Positions 1 to 4,454 of a stretch of DNA of 7,353 nucleotides are shown piece after piece. Location: the NCBI GenBank assembly GCA_937959095.1, contig CALGLY010000376.1, forward strand, positions 1 to 7,353, read 5' to 3'. The stretch is from an uncultured Saprospiraceae bacterium (GTDB lineage Bacteria; Bacteroidota; Bacteroidia; Chitinophagales; Saprospiraceae). Positions within the stretch are counted from its first letter, which is position 1; every line of letters begins with the position of its first letter. The translations under genes and the position numbers were made by a program. Below the pieces are notes generated by a model. The model ran no database searches, was not told the origin of the DNA, and saw only the letters and a program-made list of their open reading frames with translations.

Positions 1-84
1 TGGCTCTACGACAACTCTAGGTGCTTCGTCTTTGCATGCTAATAGAAATAGTCCAAATAGCAAAAAGAAAATAGTATGCTTCAT
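1..84 (-). CDS. Lipoprotein N-terminus, partial (cut by the left window edge)
   Basis: Reading the minus strand from an ATG at 84 gives 28 uninterrupted codons that leave the window at base 1. The product begins with a basic n-region (Met-Lys-His), a hydrophobic core rich in Phe and Leu (residues 5-15), and a clean lipobox Leu-Leu-Ala-Cys with the lipidated cysteine at residue 17. Cys17 is followed by Lys-Asp-Glu. In Bacteroidota, a Lys plus two acidic residues just after the cysteine resembles the lipoprotein export signal that sends lipoproteins to the cell surface, so surface exposure is inferred. The ATG is preceded on its own strand by an A-rich stretch and no Shine-Dalgarno sequence, as is normal for the phylum. 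The mature domain lies outside the window, so no function can be given. The gene is divergent from the DUF2147 gene at 451. Confidence 0.72.
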   Translation of the reverse strand, partial: MKHTIFFLLFGLFLLACKDEAPRVVVEP

Positions 85-107
85 GTGTTTGTTTTTACAT
101 TCTTTGA

Positions 108-115
108 CAAATTTA
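108..115 (-). promoter_or_regulatory. Candidate Bacteroidota -7 promoter element for the minus-strand lipoprotein gene
   Basis: On the minus strand these bases read TAAATTTG, an exact match to the Bacteroidota -7 consensus TAnnTTTG. It lies 23 bases before the ATG at 84, which would leave a leader of roughly 15-20 nt. I find no TTG/TTTG at the expected -33 distance, so the call rests on one half-element and the position. Confidence 0.35.
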
Positions 116-195
116 CTTAGAATGATAGACTGATAAGTACCACATGCTAATTATTTCGGTAAATAATCAAGTCTTTTCTTTATTGGAATGGATTG

Positions 196-213
196 CTGAC
201 CTACAAAGGTCAG
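196..213. promoter_or_regulatory. Perfect 18-base dyad (7-4-7), possible operator
   Basis: CTGACCT and AGGTCAG are exact reverse complements separated by ACAA. The dyad is more GC-rich than its surroundings. It sits 112 bases upstream of the minus-strand lipoprotein ATG and 238 bases upstream of the DUF2147 ATG. The geometry suits a dimeric helix-turn-helix regulator, but no regulator gene is in the window and no known operator was recognised. A weak RNA hairpin is the alternative. Confidence 0.3.
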
Positions 214-403
214 TACTGGAAATCAATTAGTTATAAAATAAAAACACTCATTTCTATAAGGACATAATTCTATAACTTATTGATAATCAAGGAATGTTTT
301 AGGACATTTTTGTTAGCTTAACTAAACCTTACAATCGTAAAATTTATAATAGTCTTAACATAGAATATTGAGACTTCTAGTTATTTTACTAAATTATTTA
401 CAA

Positions 404-411
404 TACATTTG
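404..411 (+). promoter_or_regulatory. Candidate Bacteroidota -7 promoter element for the DUF2147 gene
   Basis: TACATTTG matches TAnnTTTG exactly and ends 39 bases before the ATG at 451. This would give a leader of about 30 nt that is rich in A just before the start codon, typical of the phylum. The -33 region (about 381-387) is T-rich but has no clear TTG. Confidence 0.5.
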
Positions 412-450
412 TGAGAAAATTAGTTTTTACAGCACAAAAACAAATTAATT

Positions 451-888
451 ATGCAGTTGAAACAGTTTTTACCAATTTTCATTTGTTTGCTAGTTTCGTT
501 CTCTTTGAGTGCGCAAAAAACTAGCTTGAATGGTACTTGGAAAACAATTGACGACGAGACAGGCGATGCGAAATCGTATGTAGAAATTTACTCAGCAGGT
601 AGCCAAGTTCAAGCGAAAGTGACTAAATTGTTGCTCAAGCCGGCAGACACCGTATGTCAGAAATGTTCTGGCAATAAGAAAGATAAGCCTGTAGTAGGAA
701 TGGTAATCGTGGATGGCTTAAAAGCCTACAAAGATTATTGGAAAGGTGGCACGATCCTAGATCCAGAAAGTGGAAGCGAATATAAAGTTTCTATGTGGTT
801 CGAAGATGGTAAAACTGACCAACTCAAAGTACGTGGTAAGCATTGGACGGGCTTGTACCGTACTCAAACGTGGTATCGCGTAAAATAG
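451..888 (+). CDS. Secreted DUF2147 domain protein
   Basis: The 145-residue product has a signal peptide (residues 1-21 or 22, ending Leu-Ser-Ala-Gln). The remainder is a single DUF2147 domain. Recognisable family features, in order, are Gly28-Thr-Trp30 followed by an Asp-rich turn, a Cys69-x2-Cys72 pair after an Asp, a Pro-Val-Val-Gly segment, a Gly-Gly-Thr-Ile-Leu-Asp-Pro motif with a following Gly-Ser-Glu-Tyr, and a C-terminal segment Val-Arg-Gly...Arg-Thr-Gln-Thr-Trp-Tyr-Arg-Val. The length is normal for the family, so the gene appears intact. DUF2147 proteins are small periplasmic or exported beta-rich proteins of unknown biochemical role; I do not assign one. The start is the only in-frame ATG giving a signal peptide, and it has an A-rich leader. 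A strong hairpin begins 9 bases after the stop, which suggests the transcript may end or be attenuated before the following Omp85 gene. Confidence 0.9.
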   Translation: MQLKQFLPIFICLLVSFSLSAQKTSLNGTWKTIDDETGDAKSYVEIYSAGSQVQAKVTKLLLKPADTVCQKCSGNKKDKPVVGMVIVDGLKAYKDYWKGGTILDPESGSEYKVSMWFEDGKTDQLKVRGKHWTGLYRTQTWYRVK

Positions 889-897
889 AGCATGGAT

Positions 898-948
898 GAG
901 TGATAAGTAATGATTACTTTTATGTTTCTTAATCATTATTTATCACTC
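898..948 (+). terminator. Long hairpin (19-bp stem, 13-nt loop) between DUF2147 and Omp85 genes
   Basis: Bases 898-916 and 930-948 are reverse complements over 19 positions, with a single exception at 907/939 that is a G-U wobble in RNA. The stem is AT-rich with a GAGTGATAA outer half. Only a short T-run (952-955) follows, so it is not a classical intrinsic terminator. It could act as a terminator, a 3'-end stabiliser of the DUF2147 message, or an attenuator for the downstream barrel gene, whose ATG is 15 bases beyond. A one-off -7-like TATGTTTC lies in the loop at 921-928. Confidence 0.55.
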
Positions 949-971
949 CTATTTTCAGCCCGATGCGTATA

Positions 972-981
972 TTTTTTTTTT
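972..981 (+). repeat. Homopolymer tract of 10 T inside the Omp85 signal-peptide coding region
   Basis: Ten consecutive T follow ATG-CGT-ATA (963-971). In the present length the ATG at 963 is read into the wrong frame and stops at 1038-1040 after 25 codons. With 11 T (or 8) it would be in frame with the whole barrel. Tracts of this length are prone to replication slippage, to RNA polymerase slippage and to sequencing miscounts. Confidence 0.85.
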
Positions 982-2056
982 GTTATTCTTTTTCTTGTTC
1001 AGCCTTTCTGCGCTACAAGCACAAGATACCACTCAAGTAGCCTCTTCCGAAGACCGCTCCTATACCTTAGCAGCTTTTCCAGTCGTTTTTTATCTTCCTG
1101 AAACCCGCCTTGGCTTTGGCGGTGCAGGTATTTTTGCCTTCCGATTCAAGGGAGAGCCACCTAGCTCTCGTCCCTCTCAGTTGCAATTGGCAGCAGCTTA
1201 CACCTTGAATAAGCAAGTACTATTTTACTTGCCCTATCAGTTGTACTGGGACAACGAAGCTTGGATTGCAAAGGGCGAACTGGGCTATTATCGCTATTTC
1301 TATAATTTTTATGGTATCGGGAATGAACAAGCTGAAGACTTTGTAGAAGAATATGAAGTCTTTTTTCCGAGAGTGCGTGTAAATGTACAGCGATTGGTAC
1401 GTCCAAATTTATACACAGGTATTCGTTATTGGTTCGATGATTATGCAATTCAGAATGTGGCTGAAAATGGACAACTATCAGTAGGCAACATCACGGGTAG
1501 CGAAGGGGGCAAAGTATCGGGCTTAGGCTGGATTAATACTTTTGATAATCGAGATAATATATTTTTCCCAAGGAAAGGTTGGCTAATTGAAAGTATTGCC
1601 TTTTTCAATAAACCAGCATTCGGTAGCGATTTTAATTTCAATCGATACTCTTTGGACATAAACACTTATTGGCAGACACCTTGGCAACATATTTTTGCCT
1701 TCAATGCCTTCACGGGTTTCATTACAGGCGATGCTCCTTTCAATGAATTGCTACTAATGGGCGGCGATAATCGAGCACGTGGCTACTATGAAGGACGCTT
1801 TCGAGATAATACGATGGCTTTGATACAAGCAGAATACCGTCTACCTTTGTTTTGGCGATTTGGCGCGGTAGCTTTCGCTAGTCTTGGTGCAGTAGCAGAG
1901 GACTATGCTAACTTAGCAAGCCGCAATTTGAGGTATAATGTAGGCGGTGGTATTCGCTTTTTATTAGATGAAAAAGAAAAAATAAATCTTCGTGTAGATG
2001 TAGGTTTTGGCAAAAATACAACAGCTTACTACCTCACCATCGGAGAAGCTTTTTGA
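980..2056 (+). CDS. POTRA-less Omp85/BamA-family outer-membrane beta-barrel protein; start region frameshifted
   Basis: The 358-residue frame is a C-terminal Omp85 (bacterial surface antigen, D15-like) barrel with no room for POTRA domains. It shows alternating aromatic/hydrophobic strands throughout, an opening Pro-Glu-Thr-Arg-Leu-Gly-Phe-Gly segment, an Asp-Asn-Arg-Asp-Asn-x2-Phe-Pro-Arg-Lys-Gly motif, and a loop-6-type motif (Gly-Gly-Asp-Asn-Arg-Ala-Arg-Gly-Tyr, about residues 261-269). A run of barrel strands ends in a C-terminal Phe. Such stand-alone barrels are known in Bacteroidota; what they insert or transport is generally unknown. In the frame as given, only a TTG at 980 can start translation, giving a signal peptide without a basic residue. 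The likelier native start is ATG 963 (Met-Arg-Ile-Phe-Phe-Phe...Ala-Leu-Gln-Ala-Gln), which is one T out of frame at the 972-981 tract. The body is otherwise intact. The lipoprotein gene follows after 60 bases. Confidence 0.85.
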   Translation: MLFFFLFSLSALQAQDTTQVASSEDRSYTLAAFPVVFYLPETRLGFGGAGIFAFRFKGEPPSSRPSQLQLAAAYTLNKQVLFYLPYQLYWDNEAWIAKGELGYYRYFYNFYGIGNEQAEDFVEEYEVFFPRVRVNVQRLVRPNLYTGIRYWFDDYAIQNVAENGQLSVGNITGSEGGKVSGLGWINTFDNRDNIFFPRKGWLIESIAFFNKPAFGSDFNFNRYSLDINTYWQTPWQHIFAFNAFTGFITGDAPFNELLLMGGDNRARGYYEGRFRDNTMALIQAEYRLPLFWRFGAVAFASLGAVAEDYANLASRNLRYNVGGGIRFLLDEKEKINLRVDVGFGKNTTAYYLTIGEAF

Positions 2057-2063
2057 GATTTTT

Positions 2064-2071
2064 TATATTTG
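2064..2071 (+). promoter_or_regulatory. Candidate Bacteroidota -7 promoter element for the lipocalin-like lipoprotein gene
   Basis: TATATTTG is an exact TAnnTTTG match, starting 8 bases after the Omp85 stop and ending 45 bases before the ATG at 2117. There is no good -33 TTG at the expected distance, so the lipoprotein gene may equally be co-transcribed with the barrel gene. Confidence 0.4.
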
Positions 2072-2116
2072 CTTCGTCAAAAAAGCATTTTGCTCAAAAA
2101 ATAGGAACTATAAGGT

Positions 2117-2524
2117 ATGAAGAATATAATAGCAATGAAAAAGATACTTTTGATGGCCTTGCTTGGAATTGTTGCTTTTGCTTGCGCCACAGATGAAAAT
2201 AGTGAAGAAGTAAATAAACTACTCGGTCGATGGGAATTGCAAGCGGCACAACGAGATGGAAGACCTACCGATTCGCTCAGGGGCTTGTATTTTGAATTTT
2301 CAGAAAATCAAGGATTCCGCACTAATATAATGAATGGCGAGGTAGAAGAAGGCATTTATGAAATGGGTGAAGAAAACAGTATTACGCAACGTAATACTTC
2401 TCAAGATATTGATTACACCGTTGAAAGTCTAACAGATTCCATGCTAGTCCTCACAACCAATCTAGCAAGTACCGATTTTCGTTTTGTTCTAGCTAAGGCA
2501 ACCCAAGAAGAGACGTTACAATAA
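2117..2524 (+). CDS. Small lipocalin-like lipoprotein
   Basis: The 135-residue product begins with a lipoprotein signal peptide. A hydrophobic core ends in Ala-Phe-Ala-Cys, with the probable lipidated cysteine at residue 23; the lipobox is loose at -2. Acidic residues Asp26-Glu27 and Glu30-Glu31 follow closely, in keeping with surface-exported Bacteroidota lipoproteins. The mature part resembles lipocalin-like domains: a Leu-Leu-Gly-Arg-Trp-Glu-Leu entry motif (about 35-41), a Tyr-Phe-Glu-Phe strand, a Glu-Glu-Gly-Ile-Tyr-Glu strand, a central Tyr-Thr-Val-Glu-Ser-Leu, and a final Phe-Arg-Phe-Val-Leu strand. The ligand and role are unknown. A second ATG at 2135 (Met-Lys-Lys-Ile-Leu-Leu) is an equally good or better start with a shorter n-region; neither has a properly spaced Shine-Dalgarno sequence. 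A shared hairpin downstream separates it from the convergent ferritin gene. Confidence 0.82.
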   Translation: MKNIIAMKKILLMALLGIVAFACATDENSEEVNKLLGRWELQAAQRDGRPTDSLRGLYFEFSENQGFRTNIMNGEVEEGIYEMGEENSITQRNTSQDIDYTVESLTDSMLVLTTNLASTDFRFVLAKATQEETLQ

Positions 2525-2547
2525 AAAAAATGTTGTAAGGGAATCGA

Positions 2548-2593
2548 TGGGCTGAAACTTTAGACCTCTTTCCAAAATGAATGTTTCAGCCCA
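2548..2593. terminator. Hairpin between convergent lipoprotein and ferritin genes, probable bidirectional terminator
   Basis: TGGGCTGAAAC (2548-2558) and GTTTCAGCCCA (2583-2593) form a perfect 11-bp stem around a 24-nt loop. It starts 23 bases after the lipoprotein stop and ends 37 bases before the end of the minus-strand ferritin gene. In the minus direction a run of T (A-run 2523-2530 on the plus strand) lies about 17 bases beyond the stem; in the plus direction there is only ATTTATT. The convergent location supports a transcription-end role for both genes. Confidence 0.6.
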
Positions 2594-2630
2594 CCAATTT
2601 ATTCGTAGAAAAAAAGCTCAAATTATCGGG

Positions 2631-3158
2631 TTATTTTTCTACTTCTGCGGCTTCACTGGCGATCTCTAGCCCATTGATTTTCTCTACTTCTTTATCAATA
2701 TAATAAAGAGCCTGTCCGCCTGTGCCAATTAGTTTTATTTTATCCATCAAGGTACTCATTAGAGCTTCTTCTTCCCGTTGCTCTTCTACATACCATTGCA
2801 AGAAAAGTAGGGTAGTATGATCGGGTTCTTTGTAGCATTGCTCCACTAATTTCATAATGGATGCAGTTACTTTCTTTTCGTGTGCATATACTTCCTCAAA
2901 CATCTTTTGTACCGACTCAAATTGATGTTTCGGCTGATGTACCGAAGGCGTGAGAGCATGTGCATTGCGTTCATTCACATAATCAAAAATACGTAGCATA
3001 TGTGCGCGCTCTTCTTCTGATTGTCGGCGCATAAATTGAGCGCAACCAACTAAGCCTTCCTGCTCGCACCACGAAGACATCGATAAATAAAGAGAAGAAG
3101 CATGTGCTTCTAATGCAATTTGTTCATTCAGGGCAGTTGCCATAGTGGTTGAAATCAT
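2631..3158 (-). CDS. ftnA: Bacterial non-heme ferritin (FtnA type)
   Basis: The 175-residue protein is a full-length prokaryotic ferritin, a four-helix-bundle subunit of the 24-mer iron-storage shell that oxidises Fe(II) and stores it as a ferric mineral in the cytoplasm. All ferroxidase ligands known from E. coli FtnA are present at the same numbering: Glu17, Glu50 and His53 (site A), Glu94, Gln127 and Glu130 (site B), and Glu49, Glu126 and Glu129 for the third site; Tyr24 is also kept. The Phe-Leu-Gln-Trp-Tyr-Val-Glu-Glu-Gln segment and a Tyr-Tyr-Ile-Asp-Lys-Glu end are typical. No heme-binding Met of bacterioferritin is apparent at the equivalent position. The matching numbering supports the ATG at 3158; an internal ATG at codon 6 is the alternative. 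The C-terminus has a short acidic extension. The gene lies 146 bases downstream of pssA on the same strand, so it is probably transcribed separately, though I see no clear promoter motif there. Confidence 0.95.
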   Translation of the reverse strand: MISTTMATALNEQIALEAHASSLYLSMSSWCEQEGLVGCAQFMRRQSEEERAHMLRIFDYVNERNAHALTPSVHQPKHQFESVQKMFEEVYAHEKKVTASIMKLVEQCYKEPDHTTLLFLQWYVEEQREEEALMSTLMDKIKLIGTGGQALYYIDKEVEKINGLEIASEAAEVEK

Positions 3159-3304
3159 AGTATTTTTTTTCGTAAAATTGTCAAATCATTAAATTGGAGC
3201 TAGTGTTTAGCCAATAGAAACAGTATACATATTACTAAGGTTCATGTTACTTCTATTTTATTTTTTCTTGGCTTTTTTGTACAAGTCGATCCTTTATCTA
3301 CTAT

Positions 3305-4009
3305 TTAGTTACCTACTGAATAAAACTGATTATAGACCACTGATAGCAATACATATACCCCAATAATTGGTACGAGTGCGGCAGCTTTCAGAAAGATAAT
3401 CAACCCCAAAGCCAGACCTAAAAAGACAAATCGAATAGCATTACCATTCCATTTAAAATTTTTAAATTTCAGACTAAACAAAGGAATTGGACTCACCATC
3501 AACCATGAAAGTAGTCCAGTCAGTCCAAGCAATACAAGCGGCTCTTTCAGCAAACTTGCCCCGACTAATTGCTGCCAATCAATTAATAATAAACCAATAA
3601 TAAAAAAGGTACAAGCAGGCGTAGGCAGGCCAATAAAACTATCGGTTTGGCGCGTATCCAAGTTGAAGCGTGCCAGTCGTAAGCAAGCAAACACCGTAAT
3701 CAAAAAACCTAAAAAGGCAAGATGAGAATTCCAGTTTGTTGCTATAAGCTGTTTCAATAAGAGTTGGTGCATAATCGCCCCTGGCACTACTCCGAATGTA
3801 ATCATATCTGCGAGCGAATCGAGTTGTTTACCTAATTCAGAACTCACTCCAAGCGCACGTGCTACCGCGCCATCTAAGAAATCAGCGACTAAACCCACCG
3901 CAATACAAAACAAGGCAGCCGACCAGTTTTGCTGGAAAATAAAAACTAAGGCTATAGAGCCTGCAAAAGCATTGACGAGGGTGATTATATTTGGAATGGA
4001 TTGTTTCAT
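3305..4009 (-). CDS. pssA: CDP-diacylglycerol--serine O-phosphatidyltransferase (phosphatidylserine synthase)
   Basis: The 234-residue product is an integral membrane CDP-alcohol phosphatidyltransferase. It makes phosphatidylserine from CDP-diacylglycerol and L-serine (releasing CMP), the first committed step to phosphatidylethanolamine. The family signature is complete: Asp43-x2-Asp46-Gly47-x2-Ala50-Arg51-x8-Gly60-x3-Asp64-x3-Asp68, with the aspartates binding metal and the CDP moiety. The following Phe-Gly-Val-Val-Pro-Gly, the Leu-Arg-Leu-Ala-Arg-Phe-Asn segment, the Phe-Ile-Gly-Leu-Pro-Thr-Pro-Ala segment and Pro-Ile-Pro-Leu-Phe-Ser-Leu-Lys distinguish the type II (membrane) PssA group from phosphatidylglycerophosphate synthase. 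Several hydrophobic helices (about 8-26, 31-42, 99-111, 132-144, 156-170, 191-207 and 211-227) fit a membrane enzyme. The usual partner, phosphatidylserine decarboxylase, is not in the window. The start is ATG 4009, preceded by an A-rich leader. The gene is divergent from the large surface-protein gene. Confidence 0.93.
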   Translation of the reverse strand: MKQSIPNIITLVNAFAGSIALVFIFQQNWSAALFCIAVGLVADFLDGAVARALGVSSELGKQLDSLADMITFGVVPGAIMHQLLLKQLIATNWNSHLAFLGFLITVFACLRLARFNLDTRQTDSFIGLPTPACTFFIIGLLLIDWQQLVGASLLKEPLVLLGLTGLLSWLMVSPIPLFSLKFKNFKWNGNAIRFVFLGLALGLIIFLKAAALVPIIGVYVLLSVVYNQFYSVGN

Positions 4010-4244
4010 ATTATTTTTTACGTTCTCTTCAACTTCGTCACGAAATTTGTTACAGAATCATTTTTTTAAAGTAAAAGTGCCTATAATTGCAATCTAAAAC
4101 ACATACTCAACTTTCTGAAAAAATCGTTCTTTAAGTAGCCTATTGCAAATCAACACATCTTTTTCCTAGTTTTTTCCGTCTTTAATGAATAACACTTATT
4201 TAACAAGACTTAAATTGGCTTTTTCCATAAAAAGCAGCAATTTA

Positions 4245-4425
4245 GGCGACATACAAGAATAAATTAGGCAATTTTAGGCTAGGTATTTTTTCTTCTAATA
4301 AATCTTCAAAAACCCTGTCTGTCGTCAGGCAGGCGCGTATAGCCTACGCTAAATAAGGCTTTCTAAGATTTATTAGAGGGAAAAAGAAGTAGTATAAAAT
4401 GCCTGATTTATCCTTGTACGTCGCC
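4245..4425. repeat. 181-bp imperfect palindromic element, MITE-like or structured leader
   Basis: The left arm (4245-4306) and right arm (4365-4425) are reverse complements at about 51 of 61 aligned positions with one single-base bulge. Perfect blocks include the outer GGCGAC/GTCGCC, TACAAG/CTTGTA, ATAAAT/ATTTAT, and an inner 11-bp block TAATAAATCTT/AAGATTTATTA. The 58-base centre contains two further hairpins (4314-4333 and 4335-4349), so the folded form would be a branched, cruciform-like structure. TTA flanks both ends (4242-4244 and 4426-4428), compatible with a 3-bp target duplication. No coding frame for a transposase is present. It could be a non-autonomous mobile element or, if transcribed, a long structured 5' leader for the gene at 4455. 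Confidence 0.7.
4314..4333. repeat. Apical hairpin of the palindromic element
   Basis: CCTGTCTG and CAGGCAGG pair over 8 bp with one G-U wobble, closing a TCGT tetraloop. It is the most GC-rich stretch of the intergenic region. A second 5-bp hairpin (GCGTA, TAGCC loop, TACGC) follows at 4335-4349, and AGCCT/AGGCT (4341-4345 with 4356-4360) offers an alternative pairing that would exclude it. Confidence 0.65.
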
Positions 4426-4454
4426 TTATATCTCCTTATACAAAAGACAAAAAT

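Larger units (their letters stand above)
85..450. other. Divergent intergenic region with two small dyads
   Basis: This 366-base AT-rich spacer lies between two divergent genes. No start-to-stop frame in it looks like a gene. It holds a -7-like element for each flanking gene and two short dyads of identical geometry. One is at 150-167 (ATTATTT, 4-base spacer, AAATAAT) and the other at 196-213 (CTGACCT, 4-base spacer, AGGTCAG). The second can be extended by a G-T and a T-A pair to 194-215. Neither is followed by a proper T-run, so they look less like terminators than like operator-type dyads or small RNA hairpins. Confidence 0.5.
4010..4454. other. Divergent intergenic region between pssA and the SprB-repeat protein gene
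   Basis: These 445 bases carry no supportable gene. The left part (4010-4217) is plain AT-rich sequence that presumably holds the pssA promoter, although I find no exact TAnnTTTG there on the minus strand. A small perfect hairpin (GCTTTTT, CCAT loop, AAAAAGC) lies at 4218-4235. From 4245 to 4425 the spacer is occupied by one large imperfect palindrome described separately. The last 29 bases before the ATG at 4455 are A-rich, as expected for a leader. The best promoter-like match for the large gene, TATCCTTG (4409-4416, one mismatch to TAnnTTTG), lies inside the palindrome's right arm. Confidence 0.6.

Noticed and set aside
910..1101. Plus-strand 63-codon open frame starting at ATG 910, overlapping the Omp85 start
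   Set aside because: It starts inside the 898-948 hairpin and runs out of frame with the barrel, with Ser/Phe-rich low-complexity sequence. It becomes relevant only if the T-tract had 9 T, when it would give an N-terminal extension much less like a signal peptide than the ATG at 963.
1161..1665. Two minus-strand open frames (1161-1448 and 1450-1665) inside the barrel gene
   Set aside because: They are antisense to a well-supported gene with a clear domain motif and have no recognisable protein features.
2083..2101. AGCA-TTT-TGCT with flanking A-runs as a terminator after the Omp85 gene
   Set aside because: The stem is only 4 bp and the T-run needed on the plus strand is missing.
2606..2641. 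AT-only inverted repeat (TAGAAAAA / TTTTTCTA) overlapping the end of the ferritin gene
   Set aside because: It is a weak 8-bp stem of low sequence complexity that includes the ferritin stop region. The GC-containing hairpin at 2548-2593 is a much better terminator candidate.
4041..4049. GAAATTTG as a plus-strand promoter -7 for the gene at 4455
   Set aside because: It has one mismatch to TAnnTTTG and lies about 400 bases upstream with no -33 partner; a long leader cannot be excluded, but the match alone is not evidence.
4245..4425. CRISPR array or tRNA-like gene in the repeat-rich spacer upstream of 4455
   Set aside because: There is only one inverted pair and no series of direct repeats with spacers. 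The branched fold has no recognisable anticodon arm or T-loop, and its arms are far longer than in a tRNA.
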